Origin: Paenibacillus ottowii
Lineage (GTDB): Bacteria; Bacillota; Bacilli; Paenibacillales; Paenibacillaceae
DNA length: 64,000 nt
Reading direction: 5' to 3'
Assembly (NCBI RefSeq): GCF_006874425.1
Contig: NZ_VIJZ01000002.1
Span: 434,001 to 498,000, forward strand
Of the stretch, positions 1 through 10,099 are shown one piece after another. Within the stretch, counting starts at the first letter, position 1; each line of letters opens with the position of its first letter. The notes under the pieces were generated by a model, which was not told the origin of the DNA, made no database searches, and saw nothing but the letters and a program-made list of their open reading frames with translations. The position numbers and the translations under genes are program-made.

Positions 1-37
1 CTTTTATAACTGTTAATCATTACGCCTGCCGCTCTTT

Positions 38-1756
38 TCAGGCTTTCTTTCCTTCCGCCAAATTCAGCATTTCCTGTGCGTGATGCAATGTTTTTTCGGT
101 AATTTCTACGCCGCCCAGCATCCGTGCCAATTCCTTGACACGACCTTCCTCTGTTAGTCCCTCAATTTGAGTCATGGTCCGTCCGTCATGAACGTTTTTC
201 TCAATCAGGTACTGATGATCTGCCATACATGCCACCTGCGGCAAATGAGTAATGGAAAACACCTGACAAACGGAAGACAAACGATACAGCTTCTCGGCAA
301 TGGACTGAGCTGCACGACCACTTACCCCGGTATCCACCTCGTCAAAAATGAGTACCGGAATTTGATCATGACGTGCAAAAATACTTTTCATCGCCAACAT
401 AATACGTGATAACTCACCACCGGAAGCGATTTTACCAAGTGGGCGAAGTGGCTCACCTGGATTGGGCGAAATCAGAAATTCCGCATTATCTATCCCTTGC
501 TTGGTAGGTCGTACCTTTAAACCTTTATATTCATATCCTCGTGGATCTTCAATTGGATCAATCCGCACCTTGAGTGATGTTCTTTCCATTTGAAGATCTT
601 TTAATTCCTGTTCCACTTGCTCTGCAAGCTCTTCAGCACAAATTTCGCGGGCTTCTGTAAGCTCTTCAGCAATCTCCAGCAAACTCGAAAGCAACTCATC
701 CCGCTTTGCGATAAGCTGCTCCAGCCGCTCATCTTTATTTTCTAGCAGATCGGTTTCCTGCTCAATGCGGCTATAGTATTCCAAAATCTGCTCTATACTA
801 TCGCCATATTTTCGCTGTAATCCGGTAATCTGATTCAAACGCTGCTCCACCTCATGCAGCTTGCCTGGATTAAATTCAATATCCTCGCGATAAGAACGCA
901 ATTGAAATGCTGCATCCTCTAACTGGTAAAAAGCAGACTGAATCTGCTCCGCAATAGGCTGAAGGTGTTTACTATCATAGCTCTGAACATCATTTAATCT
1001 GGACAACACATTATTGACCGTATCCAGCCCACCTCTGCCACTTAACAGCTCGTATGCTCCTGATATCCCATCCATCATTTTCTCACTATGGGATAGCTTG
1101 ACCCGTTCCTCTGCCAATAATTCATCTTCACCCAATTTTAACTCCGCCGCAGCAATTTCTTCCAATTGGAAGCGATACATGTCCAATAGCTGATATGCCT
1201 TTTGACTGGAGCTTTGCAATTCTCTTACTTCTTTTTCCGCTTTTACAAAAGCGTTATAGCGCTCTCGGTAAAGCGCTTTGACTGGACCGATGACCGAATC
1301 ACCGAACGTATCCAGCAGCGCCAGATGGCGATCTGCACGCAGCAAACTTTGATGCTCATGCTGCCCATGGATATTAACGAGTTGCTCACCTACTTCACGC
1401 AGCATCGTTAAGTTAACCATCTGACCGTTAATTCGAGATGAGCTTTTCCCCTGAATTGTAAGTTCGCGGCGAATCAGCAAATGTTCTTCTGGATTAGCCT
1501 TAATCCCTTGTTCCTCCAACGTACTCCAAACAGGATGATTGACCGGGAGTTCAAACAAGGCTTCCATTTCTGCTTTATCACAACCGTAACGCACGAGGTC
1601 TGCAGACCCCCTGCCGCCCGCAATCAATCCAAGTGCGTCGATAATAATGGATTTACCAGCACCAGTTTCCCCGCTTAATACATGAAACCCTTTATAAAAA
1701 TGAACATCGACAGCCTCTACAACTGCCAAATTCCGTATAGACAAAGTGACCAGCAT
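38..1756 (-). CDS. recN: DNA repair protein RecN
   Basis: SMC-like ATPase that acts early in recombinational repair of double-strand breaks. At 572 aa it matches the family length. The N-terminus has the Walker A motif GETGAGKS (residues 29-36). A long central coiled coil (roughly 160-400) is rich in Glu, Leu and Gln. The C-terminal lobe has the ABC signature SGGELSR and Walker B LIFDEVDTG. It sits immediately downstream of argR on the same strand, as in B. subtilis, so the two are probably cotranscribed. The ATG start opens directly on the conserved first strand (LVTLSIRNLAVV). The identification is secure. I saw no LexA box close to this start. Confidence 0.97.
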   Translation of the reverse strand: MLVTLSIRNLAVVEAVDVHFYKGFHVLSGETGAGKSIIIDALGLIAGGRGSADLVRYGCDKAEMEALFELPVNHPVWSTLEEQGIKANPEEHLLIRRELTIQGKSSSRINGQMVNLTMLREVGEQLVNIHGQHEHQSLLRADRHLALLDTFGDSVIGPVKALYRERYNAFVKAEKEVRELQSSSQKAYQLLDMYRFQLEEIAAAELKLGEDELLAEERVKLSHSEKMMDGISGAYELLSGRGGLDTVNNVLSRLNDVQSYDSKHLQPIAEQIQSAFYQLEDAAFQLRSYREDIEFNPGKLHEVEQRLNQITGLQRKYGDSIEQILEYYSRIEQETDLLENKDERLEQLIAKRDELLSSLLEIAEELTEAREICAEELAEQVEQELKDLQMERTSLKVRIDPIEDPRGYEYKGLKVRPTKQGIDNAEFLISPNPGEPLRPLGKIASGGELSRIMLAMKSIFARHDQIPVLIFDEVDTGVSGRAAQSIAEKLYRLSSVCQVFSITHLPQVACMADHQYLIEKNVHDGRTMTQIEGLTEEGRVKELARMLGGVEITEKTLHHAQEMLNLAEGKKA

Positions 1757-1814
1757 CGTTCTTTCACCTCTATGATGTACAAATTAAAACGCCTAATATG
1801 CGTAGCCATTATAA

Positions 1815-2264
1815 TTAGGAAATGTAGCCCATAAGACGATTCACGATAGTTTCGCTGTTTTCTTCCGATCGGCAAATAATTAAAATGGTGTCATCCCCGC
1901 TAATCGTACCCATGATCTCAGACCATTCAATATTATCTAATAAAGCAGCAATTGAGTTAGCTGTTCCTGGCAGACATTTCATCACAATTAAATTGGCTGT
2001 GAAGTCAATATGCAAAAAGTTGTCAACCAATGTTCGTTTCAGCTTCTGTGTTGGATTGTAGCGCTGGTCTGAAGGCATCGAATATTTATATCTGCCGTCG
2101 TCCATTGGAACCTTTATGAGCAGTAATTCTTTGATGTCCCGGGATACAGTTGCTTGTGTAACCTGGAAACCAGCCATACGCAATGCTTCAACTAGTTCAT
2201 CCTGCGTTTCAATCTCATGTTGTGAAATAATTTCCCTGATTTTAATATGTCGTTGGCCCTTCAT
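1815..2264 (-). CDS. argR: Arginine repressor ArgR/AhrC
   Basis: Arginine-responsive transcription factor that represses arginine biosynthesis and activates catabolism. The 149 aa length is standard. The N-terminal winged helix-turn-helix (about residues 5-70) contains the typical [11 protein letters not shown] recognition helix. The C-terminal hexamerisation and arginine-binding domain includes [14 protein letters not shown], with the Asp pair that contacts arginine. It lies between a small membrane protein gene upstream and recN downstream, the same argR-recN order as in Bacillus. The ATG is preceded by AGGAGG at good spacing. Confidence 0.96.
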   Translation of the reverse strand: MKGQRHIKIREIISQHEIETQDELVEALRMAGFQVTQATVSRDIKELLLIKVPMDDGRYKYSMPSDQRYNPTQKLKRTLVDNFLHIDFTANLIVMKCLPGTANSIAALLDNIEWSEIMGTISGDDTILIICRSEENSETIVNRLMGYIS

Positions 2265-2280
2265 ATAATCCTCCTATGGA

Positions 2281-2757
2281 TTAACCTTCATATTCCTCTT
2301 CTTCGAGGTCTTCCACTAATGTAATAAGGCGAATACTTTTCTCGTCCGTATCAACGTACAATACTCCCGCACAGCCCGGATAGAGCAGCAAATAAGGCAT
2401 AAGCCTGTCCCTCAAATCAGGACCGCTCCATTTCATGGGTTGCTTGCGGCGCGACGTTTTGACTATATATGTCGACCCTTTACGTACAGCTACGTAGTCT
2501 ATAAACAAACGGCTATACACGGTATGTCCATTCACATTAAAAGCAAGCGGTATTTTCATTTTCCCGCCCACCACTTGATACCCTGCTTCCTCTAGTTGGT
2601 CCACAGTAGGTCCTTCGTTCAAATCCACGTTAATCGGTATCGTTTTGAGCACAAGCGGTCCCGGCTCCTTTAACCAGGCACGCAGGCTATATAAAGCCCA
2701 TATCCCTAATATCACCCCGATTACAGTGATGATAACCGTATCGTATCGCGTGTCCAT
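2281..2757 (-). CDS. Uncharacterised membrane-anchored protein
   Basis: A 158 aa protein with one N-terminal membrane helix (about residues 8-25) followed by a soluble domain. The soluble part contains alternating beta-type segments and the stretch YIVKTSRRKQPMKWSGPDLRDR, which vaguely recalls restriction-endonuclease-like folds, but I cannot assign a family. The C-terminus is acidic (EDLEEEEYEG). It lies 16 bp upstream of argR on the same strand and is probably cotranscribed with tlyA, argR and recN, although a hairpin separates it from tlyA. Function unknown. Confidence 0.8.
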   Translation of the reverse strand: MDTRYDTVIITVIGVILGIWALYSLRAWLKEPGPLVLKTIPINVDLNEGPTVDQLEEAGYQVVGGKMKIPLAFNVNGHTVYSRLFIDYVAVRKGSTYIVKTSRRKQPMKWSGPDLRDRLMPYLLLYPGCAGVLYVDTDEKSIRLITLVEDLEEEEYEG

Positions 2758-2863
2758 GAACCGATCACCTCATGGACATATTCGAGGACATGAAGCGAAA
2801 TTCCTTTTCATCTGTACATCTCATTATAGGCGAACGTGAGTTCTACAATCAATCCCCCACACC

Positions 2864-2907
2864 AAAAAGAGGTTCTCTTAAGTTCACAGAACTCATGGAG
2901 AACCCCT
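2864..2907 (-). terminator. Intrinsic terminator after tlyA
   Basis: On the minus strand an inverted repeat (AGGGGTTCTC / GAGAACCTCT) is followed by TTTTT. It sits directly downstream of the tlyA stop, so it ends the dxs-tlyA transcript or attenuates read-through into the argR unit. Confidence 0.8.
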
Positions 2908-2912
2908 GAATG

Positions 2913-3764
2913 TCACTTACGCGATGGGCCGTTATTAAAAGTCTGACCTGCTTCCTGAACGGTTCGTTCAATTAGTGGACTGAAATCCACCTTCTCCGGC
3001 TGTGATTCAGCAGACGGAAGGCCATCCAAACGCCAATGTGCTAAAAACTCAATATTTCCTTCGCCACCTGTAATAGGGGAAAAGGCCAAGCCTTGCAATG
3101 TCAGGCCAAGCTCATGCGCAAACATCAAGATGGTCTGCAGCACTTCTTTATGTGTAGCAGGCTCTCGAACTACCCCAGATTTCCCAACCTTTTCGCGACC
3201 AGCTTCGAATTGAGGCTTGATTAGAGCTACAATATCAGCAGGTTGTTGCAGCAATGCAAGCAACGGTGGCAAAATAATGCGTAACGAAATAAAAGAAACA
3301 TCAATACTTGCGAAGTTAGGTACAGGACCGCTCAAATCCGCAGGTGTCATATATCTGAAATTGGTTTTTTCCATCACGCATACACGTTCATCATTACGAA
3401 GCGACCAATCCAGTTGATTATATCCCACATCAATCGCATACACGTACTCAGCTCCATGCTGAAGCGCACAATCCGTAAAGCCTCCGGTTGATGAACCGAT
3501 GTCCAACATCGTCCTGCCCTTCATGTCCAGCTCAAATTGACGGATGGCCTTTTCGAGCTTCAAGCCTCCACGGCTTACATACGGATGCACCGAACCTTTA
3601 ACTTTAAGCTCACTGGAACGTGGTACCTTCATCCCCGCTTTTTCGATCCGTTCACTGTCCGCCAGCACTAGGCCTGCCATAATCGCGGCTTTTGCCTTTT
3701 CGCGACTTTCAAAAAAACCTTGTTCTACAAGCAATACATCAATGCGTTCCTTCGGAACAGACAT
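2913..3764 (-). CDS. tlyA: TlyA family rRNA 2'-O-methyltransferase / S4-domain protein
   Basis: A 283 aa homologue of B. subtilis YqxC. The N-terminal S4 RNA-binding domain (about residues 4-65, RIDVLLVEQGFFESREKAK) is followed by an FtsJ-like Rossmann methyltransferase. Its SAM-binding motif is MLDIGSSTGGFTDCAL, and the catalytic-core strand ASIDVSFISLR is clear. Family members methylate 16S/23S rRNA ribose. It lies directly downstream of dxs, as in Bacillus. The ATG at 3764 has an AAGGGAG ribosome binding site. The family is certain; the exact rRNA target cannot be read from sequence. Confidence 0.93.
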   Translation of the reverse strand: MSVPKERIDVLLVEQGFFESREKAKAAIMAGLVLADSERIEKAGMKVPRSSELKVKGSVHPYVSRGGLKLEKAIRQFELDMKGRTMLDIGSSTGGFTDCALQHGAEYVYAIDVGYNQLDWSLRNDERVCVMEKTNFRYMTPADLSGPVPNFASIDVSFISLRIILPPLLALLQQPADIVALIKPQFEAGREKVGKSGVVREPATHKEVLQTILMFAHELGLTLQGLAFSPITGGEGNIEFLAHWRLDGLPSAESQPEKVDFSPLIERTVQEAGQTFNNGPSRK

Positions 3765-3839
3765 GTTAATCTCCCTTTTGGCAGCCAGGCTGCTCTTGTC
3801 ATACTTTTTATAATATCATGTTATTTACTTTAAGTTACC

Positions 3840-5738
3840 CTATACAGATTGTCCCATGCCATATGCTGGCTCAGCGGACCATTTACGCAACTTTAGACAC
3901 ACAGCTTCAACGGTTAGCCCCACTTCAGCGCGCTGCTCCTTGATGGAGCCGTGCTCTACAAACAGATCGGGAATCCCCATTAAGCGCACCTGTGCATCTT
4001 GTATTTCTTCTTTGGCGTAAAATTCCAGTACAGCGCTGCCCAAACTTCCCGCTTCAGAAGCTTCTTCCAATACAATCAGCTTCGTATGCTGGCGGGCCAG
4101 TTCACGCAACATCTCCTCGTCCAAAGGCTTGAGGAAACGGGCATTTACGATACCCACTTGCATACCCTCACGTTTCATTGTTTCCGCAGCCTCTGTCGCC
4201 ACTTGGAGCATCGGTCCTGAAGCGATTACAGCGTAACCCTCGCCTTTACGCAGAAGCTCCCAACTGCCGATGGGAAGAGCACGCAATTCTTTATCCAACG
4301 GCACACCAACCACATTAACACGTGGATAACGATAAGCAATTGGACCGTCTTCGTAGTCGAGTGCTGTTTTCATCATATGGCGCAGCTCGTTCTCATCCTT
4401 TGGCATCATAAGCACAAGATTCGGGATATGGCGCAAGAATGCTACATCAAACACGCCATGGTGAGTCTCACCGTCAGCACCAACAAAACCAGCACGATCA
4501 ATCGCGAACATCACGTTCGCATTATGACGACAAATATCGTGCACAATTTGGTCATATGCACGCTGCATAAAGGTAGAGTACACCGCAAATACCGGCTTCA
4601 TCCCTTCCATAGCCAACGCTGCACACATGGTTGCAGCATGCTGCTCAGCAATACCGACATCAATCATACGTAAAGGAAACTCTTTACTAAACGGTACCAG
4701 TCCTGATCCACCAGGCATTGCAGGGGTAACCGCAATGATGCGCTCATCCTTCTCAGCCAGTTCAATCAGCGTTCTACCGAAAATTTCCGTATACATCGGA
4801 TTGCCTACAGCTTTGAGTACCTGACCTGATTCAATTTTGTATGGACTGATGCCATGCCACTTGTGCGAATCAGCCTCTGCAGGCTTATAACCTTTACCTT
4901 TGGTGGTTACGACATGCACTAATACCGGACCAGTAACGTTGTCAGCCTGCTGAAAAGTTTCAATCAGCTTGGACAAATCATGTCCATCAACCGGACCAAG
5001 GTACGTAAATCCCAGCTCCTCAAATAACACACCTGGCACCATCATATATTTAAGACTGTCCTTGACACGGCCAGCCGATTTGGCAAGTTTACCGCCTATA
5101 GCGGGTATTTTTTTCAGCAAAACTTCCAGCTCATCCTTTGCCCGCAAATAGTGACGGTCAGAGCGGATTTTGCTCAAATAATTATGCATGGCCCCTACAT
5201 TCGGGGCGATGGACATTTCATTATCATTCAAAATGACCATTAAATTTTTACGTTCATGACCAATATGGTTTAAGGCTTCGAAGGCCATGCCTCCAGTCAA
5301 TGCTCCGTCCCCGATCATTGCAATAACTTTATTGTCCTCGCCCTTCAAATCCCGTGCCAAGGCCATCCCCATTGCAGCCGAAAGAGAAGTACTGCTATGT
5401 CCAGCCTCCCAAACATCATGCTCGCTCTCGCTTCTTTTTACAAAACCACAGAGTCCATCATGCTGACGAAGTGTATCAAAACGATCCATTCGCCCTGTCA
5501 ATATTTTGTGCACGTAGGCTTGGTGCCCAACGTCATAAATCATCTTGTCCTTTGGACTGTTATAGCAATAATGCAGGGCGATCGTGAGCTCAACCACTCC
5601 CAGATTCGATGCCAGATGCCCCCCAGTCACGGACAGCTTCTCAATCAAAAAGCTCCTGATTTCCTCGGCTAGAGAAGCCAACTCCTCAACCGACAGTGAT
5701 TTCAGATCGCCTGGTTGCTTTATATGTGGAAGCAGCAC
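3840..5738 (-). CDS. dxs: 1-deoxy-D-xylulose-5-phosphate synthase
   Basis: Thiamine-diphosphate enzyme that condenses pyruvate and glyceraldehyde-3-phosphate, the first step of the MEP isoprenoid pathway. Visible motifs are the ThDP site [15 protein letters not shown], the active-site histidine region [16 protein letters not shown], and the transketolase pyrimidine domain [22 protein letters not shown] farther upstream (5783) would extend the ORF by 15 residues with no recognisable binding site. The GTG at 5738 has AAGCGGGGAG six bases upstream and gives about 632 aa starting near [11 protein letters not shown], the normal N-terminus. It follows ispA and precedes tlyA, a cluster that supplies isoprenoid precursors. 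Confidence 0.96.
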   Translation of the reverse strand: MLLPHIKQPGDLKSLSVEELASLAEEIRSFLIEKLSVTGGHLASNLGVVELTIALHYCYNSPKDKMIYDVGHQAYVHKILTGRMDRFDTLRQHDGLCGFVKRSESEHDVWEAGHSSTSLSAAMGMALARDLKGEDNKVIAMIGDGALTGGMAFEALNHIGHERKNLMVILNDNEMSIAPNVGAMHNYLSKIRSDRHYLRAKDELEVLLKKIPAIGGKLAKSAGRVKDSLKYMMVPGVLFEELGFTYLGPVDGHDLSKLIETFQQADNVTGPVLVHVVTTKGKGYKPAEADSHKWHGISPYKIESGQVLKAVGNPMYTEIFGRTLIELAEKDERIIAVTPAMPGGSGLVPFSKEFPLRMIDVGIAEQHAATMCAALAMEGMKPVFAVYSTFMQRAYDQIVHDICRHNANVMFAIDRAGFVGADGETHHGVFDVAFLRHIPNLVLMMPKDENELRHMMKTALDYEDGPIAYRYPRVNVVGVPLDKELRALPIGSWELLRKGEGYAVIASGPMLQVATEAAETMKREGMQVGIVNARFLKPLDEEMLRELARQHTKLIVLEEASEAGSLGSAVLEFYAKEEIQDAQVRLMGIPDLFVEHGSIKEQRAEVGLTVEAVCLKLRKWSAEPAYGMGQSV

Positions 5739-5845
5739 GCATATCTCCCCGCTTTCCTTCAAGTTTGTGTGTAAAGTTAACAAATATTATATCACACTTT
5801 TGGATTGTACTTAAACGCAGACAAGTTAAAGCTATTCCAACTCTC

Positions 5846-6748
5846 CTAATGATCACGCTTCATCAGGTAATCAGCTATCTCAAGCAATCGCGAAGAATCG
5901 GGAATACCACTTTCTGCAATCACTTTTTTGGCAGAGGCTGTGAGTTCTTCCACTTGTCGCAAAGATGCGTCCATACCGATGAAATACGGATAGGTAACCT
6001 TCTCCTGTTCAACATCGCTCTGCGTTTTTTTTCCCATTTTGCTTTCATCGCCTACGAGATCCAATATATCGTCCTGAATCTGAAAGGCCAGTCCCAAATC
6101 TTGTCCGAAGCAGCGAAGGGCCTCTAGCTGACTCTTGTCTGCTCCACCAATCCGACCACCTGCCAAAAGTGAGAAAATGATCAAATCAGCCGTTTTATGA
6201 AGGTGGATATATTCCAATTCCTCGATCCCTGTTATTCCCTGCTCGCCTGACATATCTGCCACCTGTCCACCTACCATGCCTCTGGCACCGCTCATTTCGG
6301 ATAAATCCTCAACTATGGATAATAATGCATCGGAAGAAACACCGTGACGACGTCCCGCCTGCACGATGCTGTAAAACGCATGGGTCAGCAAAGCATCGCC
6401 CGCAAGAACAGCAACCGCCTCGCCGTATACCTTATGATTTGTCATCTTTCCTCGCCGATAATCATCATCATCCATCGCCGGCAAGTCGTCGTGAATGAGG
6501 GAATACGTATGTACCATCTCTACTGCACATGCTACTGGCATCGCCGCTTCCCTGCTTCCACCAAATGCTTCTGCAGCAGCGATCACAAGCAGAGGCCGCA
6601 GCCGTTTCCCGCCTGCGGTGAGTGAGTAATCCATAGATTCCCGAAGAATAGCGGGAATATTCCAATGCGCCGGAAACTGCTCGGTCAATGCAGACGAAAC
6701 TGCATCCGCCGTCACAGTCAGATATTCCTTGAACGACGGTCTATTCAA
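5846..6748 (-). CDS. ispA: Farnesyl diphosphate synthase (polyprenyl synthetase)
   Basis: Makes farnesyl diphosphate from IPP and DMAPP/GPP. Both aspartate-rich motifs are present: the first as DDLPAMDDDDYRRG (with Arg) and the second as QIQDDILD. The long reading frame back to 6820 overlaps xseB heavily. The TTG at 6748 has GGCGGTG upstream, overlaps the xseB stop by eight bases (TTGAATAG), and gives 300 aa, close to B. subtilis IspA (296 aa). I chose it for this reason. It is translationally coupled to xseB and followed by dxs. The product specificity (C15) is a family inference. Confidence 0.93.
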   Translation of the reverse strand: MNRPSFKEYLTVTADAVSSALTEQFPAHWNIPAILRESMDYSLTAGGKRLRPLLVIAAAEAFGGSREAAMPVACAVEMVHTYSLIHDDLPAMDDDDYRRGKMTNHKVYGEAVAVLAGDALLTHAFYSIVQAGRRHGVSSDALLSIVEDLSEMSGARGMVGGQVADMSGEQGITGIEELEYIHLHKTADLIIFSLLAGGRIGGADKSQLEALRCFGQDLGLAFQIQDDILDLVGDESKMGKKTQSDVEQEKVTYPYFIGMDASLRQVEELTASAKKVIAESGIPDSSRLLEIADYLMKRDH

Positions 6749-7001
6749 GCACTTCACCGCCGTTTTCATCCAATCCACCGCCAAAAGGCTTCTTGCGCAA
6801 ATCCCCATCCTCTTCCACAATCATTTCAATTTTACGTTCGACTTGCTCCAGCTTCTGACTGCAAAGCTGAGACAGCTTCATCCCCCGCTGGAACAAATCA
6901 ATGGCTTGTTCCAGAGGAACGTCTCCATGCTCTAGTTGTCCGACAATTTCTTCAAGAGCGGCCATGGCCGCTTCAAAATTCAATTCCGATTCATTCGCCA
7001 C
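6741..7001 (-). CDS. xseB: Exodeoxyribonuclease VII small subunit
   Basis: An 86 aa small subunit of exonuclease VII, which degrades single-stranded DNA in both directions. The conserved helical-hairpin signature FEAAMAALEEIVGQLEHGDVPLEQAI and FQRGMKL is clear. Its start overlaps the end of xseA by 11 bases and its end overlaps ispA, so the three are coupled in one operon. The C-terminal tail is acidic and Gly-rich (GLDENGGEVLE). Confidence 0.95.
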   Translation of the reverse strand: MANESELNFEAAMAALEEIVGQLEHGDVPLEQAIDLFQRGMKLSQLCSQKLEQVERKIEMIVEEDGDLRKKPFGGGLDENGGEVLE

Positions 7002-8358
7002 CGTGCTTCGCGTCCTCCTTCATTCCCCATACTTGGCAGTCTAACTGCCCGTCACTCACTTTTATCTTGATGGAATCTCCCGGTTGCACATCTTTGAGCG
7101 ACTTGATTAGCCGTTTCTCCTGCTCATCGTACACCAAGCTGTAGCCTCGGGCCATGACTTTGAGCGGACTCAGTGCATCCAATTGACGAATTCCAGTGTG
7201 CAGCTGCTGTCGTCCCGTTTTTGTGATCGCACGCATCGCAGACTCCAGCTGACGTTGCGCCATATCGGTCTGCTTACGCGCTGAACGAATTTGTTCACGC
7301 GGATTAAACCGCTCTAGTACCTGACGCATACGGGCGTTTTTCTCTGCATTTAAGCGTGAACGGTTAGTTGCTGCACGGATCAGACGCTGATACAACATGT
7401 CCATCCGCTCTGCATGCTGGAGCATATAGCGGCGCGGATGCAGCAGCACTGGCGAACGCTGAAGCCGCAGCAAGCGTTCACGGCTGGCTTCCAGTCGCTG
7501 CCGGAGAGCATTCCGTAACCGTTGCTCTCGCTGGAGCAGCTGATCCCGAAGCTCTCCCTGATGAGGGACGGCCAGCTCAGCCGCTGCGGTTGGCGTCGCT
7601 GCGCGCAGGTCGGCCACAAAATCAGCAATGGTAAAATCCGTTTCGTGTCCAACAGCCGAAATGACAGGAATGACCGATGCGTAAATGGCACGCGCAACCG
7701 CTTCCTCATTAAACGCCCACAATTCTTCTAAAGAGCCACCGCCCCGTCCAACGATCATCACCTGAACCTCTTGCATCCGATTCATGGCTTCAATGGCCTT
7801 AACAATCGAGGGGGCGGCACCTTTTCCTTGCACAAGAACTGGATACAACACGATTCCAGCCTGCGGGTATCGCCGTTGAAGTGTGGTGATAATATCACGC
7901 ACAGCCGCTCCGGTCGGTGACGTAATTACGCCAATGGTTGCCGGGTGAGCTGGCAGATCCCGTTTGCGAGAGGGATCAAACAGCCCTTCTGCATCAAGCT
8001 TTTGTTTGAGCTGTTCATAAGCCAGATAAAGGCTGCCTATCCCGTCAGGCTGCATTTGAGTTGCATAAAATTGATATTGTCCATCCCGTTCGTATACGGA
8101 TACGTTTCCCCGGGCAATAACACGCGTACCTTCCTTCGGTACGAACGGGAGCCGTCTATTATGGGTCGCAAACATAATCGAACGTATCCGGCTCCCCTCA
8201 TCCTTGAGCGTAAAGTACATGTGACCACTCGAATGATGCGTAAAGTTTGAAATTTCCCCGCGTATCCATACATCAGACAGCACCTGATCGGATTCCAGCT
8301 TCATCCGGATATAACGATTCAGGTCCTTTATAGAGTAAATACGTTGTTGTTCAGCCAC
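6991..8358 (-). CDS. xseA: Exodeoxyribonuclease VII large subunit
   Basis: Catalytic subunit of exonuclease VII. The N-terminal OB-fold (about residues 5-105, VWIRGEISNFTHHSSGHMYF) binds ssDNA. The nuclease domain contains GVITSPTGAAVRDI and IVGRGGGSLEELWAFN, then the coiled-coil arm, and the C-terminal strand ARGYSLVYDE. A TTG at 8364 and a GTG at 8358 are both possible starts; AAAGG lies nine bases before the GTG but only three before the TTG, so GTG is preferred. It lies seven to twelve bases after folD and overlaps xseB, as in Bacillus. Confidence 0.95.
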   Translation of the reverse strand: MAEQQRIYSIKDLNRYIRMKLESDQVLSDVWIRGEISNFTHHSSGHMYFTLKDEGSRIRSIMFATHNRRLPFVPKEGTRVIARGNVSVYERDGQYQFYATQMQPDGIGSLYLAYEQLKQKLDAEGLFDPSRKRDLPAHPATIGVITSPTGAAVRDIITTLQRRYPQAGIVLYPVLVQGKGAAPSIVKAIEAMNRMQEVQVMIVGRGGGSLEELWAFNEEAVARAIYASVIPVISAVGHETDFTIADFVADLRAATPTAAAELAVPHQGELRDQLLQREQRLRNALRQRLEASRERLLRLQRSPVLLHPRRYMLQHAERMDMLYQRLIRAATNRSRLNAEKNARMRQVLERFNPREQIRSARKQTDMAQRQLESAMRAITKTGRQQLHTGIRQLDALSPLKVMARGYSLVYDEQEKRLIKSLKDVQPGDSIKIKVSDGQLDCQVWGMKEDAKHGGE

Positions 8359-8370
8359 AGGCAACTGCCT

Positions 8371-9228
8371 TTATGCCAAACCGTGCGAGCGCTTGGCCGC
8401 TACGAGCGTATTTTGCATCAGCATTGTAATCGTCATGGGACCTACTCCGCCGGGAACAGGCGTAATCGGACCGGACACTTGCTTTACGCTCTCAAAATCA
8501 ACGTCACCCGCCAGCTTTCCGTTTTCCAGACGATTCATTCCCACATCGATAACCACTGCACCTGGCTTGACAAACGAAGCATCAATAAAGTTGGCTTTAC
8601 CAATGGCAACGACCAAAATATCCGCTTGCTTGCTGAGCTCGGCTATATTTGCTGTCCGAGAGTGGCACATCGTAACCGTAGCATTTTCACGCTGCAGCAA
8701 TAAAGACACTGGCTTGCCCACGATATTACTGCGACCAATAACAACTGCATGTTTACCGGCTATTTCTACTCCAGCGTGTTTGATTAACTCAATGACTCCA
8801 GCGGGAGTACAAGGCAACAAGCTATCATCACCGATGACCAGATTCCCTACATTTACGGGATGAAATCCGTCAACATCTTTCTCCACTGCAATCGCGTCAA
8901 TGACAGCTTTTTCATGAATATGCTTTGGCAACGGCAGTTGTACCAAAATTCCGTGGATATTACTTTGATGATTCAGCTTATCCACCAGTTTCAGTAGTGC
9001 TTCTTGCGAAGTATCTGCCGCCAGGCGGTGAACCTCAGAGTAATAGCCGAGGTCATGACACGCCTTTTCCTTATTTTTAACATACACCTGAGAAGCAGGG
9101 TCTTCGCCTACCAGTACAACAGCCAGTCCCGGTTGAAAGCGGTGTTCTTTCAAACGAATGACCTCTTGCTGAATGCTTGTCCGAATATCCTGAGAGATTT
9201 GTTTACCATCAATGATCGGTGCTGACAT
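8371..9228 (-). CDS. folD: Bifunctional methylene-THF dehydrogenase / methenyl-THF cyclohydrolase
   Basis: Interconverts methylene-, methenyl- and formyl-tetrahydrofolate for one-carbon metabolism, using NADP. At 285 aa it is of standard length. Motifs are the catalytic YVKNKEKAC (Lys), the folate-site [11 protein letters not shown], the Rossmann [14 protein letters not shown] and the C-terminal [18 protein letters not shown]. It is directly upstream of xseA and downstream of nusB, the conserved Firmicute order. Confidence 0.97.
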   Translation of the reverse strand: MSAPIIDGKQISQDIRTSIQQEVIRLKEHRFQPGLAVVLVGEDPASQVYVKNKEKACHDLGYYSEVHRLAADTSQEALLKLVDKLNHQSNIHGILVQLPLPKHIHEKAVIDAIAVEKDVDGFHPVNVGNLVIGDDSLLPCTPAGVIELIKHAGVEIAGKHAVVIGRSNIVGKPVSLLLQRENATVTMCHSRTANIAELSKQADILVVAIGKANFIDASFVKPGAVVIDVGMNRLENGKLAGDVDFESVKQVSGPITPVPGGVGPMTITMLMQNTLVAAKRSHGLA

Positions 9229-9265
9229 GTTTATCCACTCCCCAACCTGATTCAGTAGTCTCTAA

Positions 9266-9715
9266 TTAAAAACGTGCTTTCAATTGCTCCAGCTCTTGTA
9301 TAACTCGTCCCAGCACACCATTAACAAATTTACCCGATTCATCGGTGCCAAAATGCTTCGACAATTCAATGGCTTCATTGACTGCTACCTTGGCTGGAAC
9401 ATCTTCGCGGAAAATCATTTCATATACCGCAAGTCTCAAAATTTGACGATCCACACGGGAAAGTCGGCTAATCTGCCAGCCTTTCAGGTAATCCGCCAAC
9501 AGCCCGTCAATAGCTTCCTTGTGCTCCCATGTACCACGCACATGCTCCAAAACATACGCTCTTAACACTGCTGCGTTTTTAATCACGACCTCGGCTTCGT
9601 TTTCCTCAGCCGCCTCCTGAAGCAGCATATCTACAGCTGCCGCTGCATCTACTTCATTCATTTCCATATGGTACATGCTCTGTACCGCTAATTCCCTCGC
9701 CAGACGTCTTTTCAT
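9266..9715 (-). CDS. nusB: Transcription antitermination factor NusB
   Basis: Partner of NusE/S10 in rRNA antitermination. The reading frame is open back to 9787, but the ATG at 9715 follows AGGAGG by seven bases and begins MKRRLARELAVQSMYH, the family N-terminus, giving 149 aa. Conserved features are the helical core SRVDRQILRLAVYEM and the C-terminal AIELSKHFGTDESGKFVNGVLG. A large hairpin separates it from the Asp23 trio upstream, so nusB probably has its own promoter with folD-xseAB-ispA-dxs downstream. Confidence 0.95.
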   Translation of the reverse strand: MKRRLARELAVQSMYHMEMNEVDAAAAVDMLLQEAAEENEAEVVIKNAAVLRAYVLEHVRGTWEHKEAIDGLLADYLKGWQISRLSRVDRQILRLAVYEMIFREDVPAKVAVNEAIELSKHFGTDESGKFVNGVLGRVIQELEQLKARF

Positions 9716-9766
9716 GCCCTGCCTCCTACGCTTGCCTATATCTATTTTCATTTTAACCAATTTCCA

Positions 9767-9848
9767 CAAAAAAACCTGTGAACGCATCCTCCAAAACCGT
9801 TGGGCGCAAATAAGCTACAGCTCTATTTTGGAGAACACGTATCACAGG
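9767..9848 (-). terminator. Large imperfect terminator after the Asp23 trio
   Basis: On the minus strand CCTGTGA...TTCTCCAAAA pairs with TTTTGGAGG...TCACAGG across about 80 bases, followed by seven T residues. It starts within a few bases of the DUF2273 stop and ends the Asp23-AmaP-DUF2273 transcript before nusB. Confidence 0.8.
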
Positions 9849-9850
9849 GT

Positions 9851-10084
9851 TCATTTAAAAGGACGCCAACGTTGCGACAACCATTCGCCCCATTCTTTCC
9901 AAGGAAAGAATGAACCAAGCGCTGAATCGCTCCGTCTTCCTAGCGTATATCCGATGAACACCATCAATGCAAAGAACAACATATTCCAAAAGCCTGCCCA
10001 CAAATAAATAAAACCGAAAAAAATACCAGCCGTGATCCCCATGATCCGGCCCTTGTAACTTCCCCATATTTCTTTCCAGGGCAT
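9851..10084 (-). CDS. DUF2273 small membrane protein
   Basis: A 77 aa protein with two close membrane helices (about residues 12-30 and 33-50; GIFFGFIYLWAGFWNMLFFALMVFIGY) and a Trp-rich C-terminus. The DUF2273 family usually accompanies Asp23 and AmaP in Firmicutes and is thought to be part of the membrane anchor of the Asp23 envelope-stress complex. Here it is the third gene after asp23 and amaP, 15 bases after amaP. GAGGTGA lies nine bases before the ATG. Confidence 0.85.
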   Translation of the reverse strand: MPWKEIWGSYKGRIMGITAGIFFGFIYLWAGFWNMLFFALMVFIGYTLGRRSDSALGSFFPWKEWGEWLSQRWRPFK

Positions 10085-10099
10085 CAGGGAAAATCACCT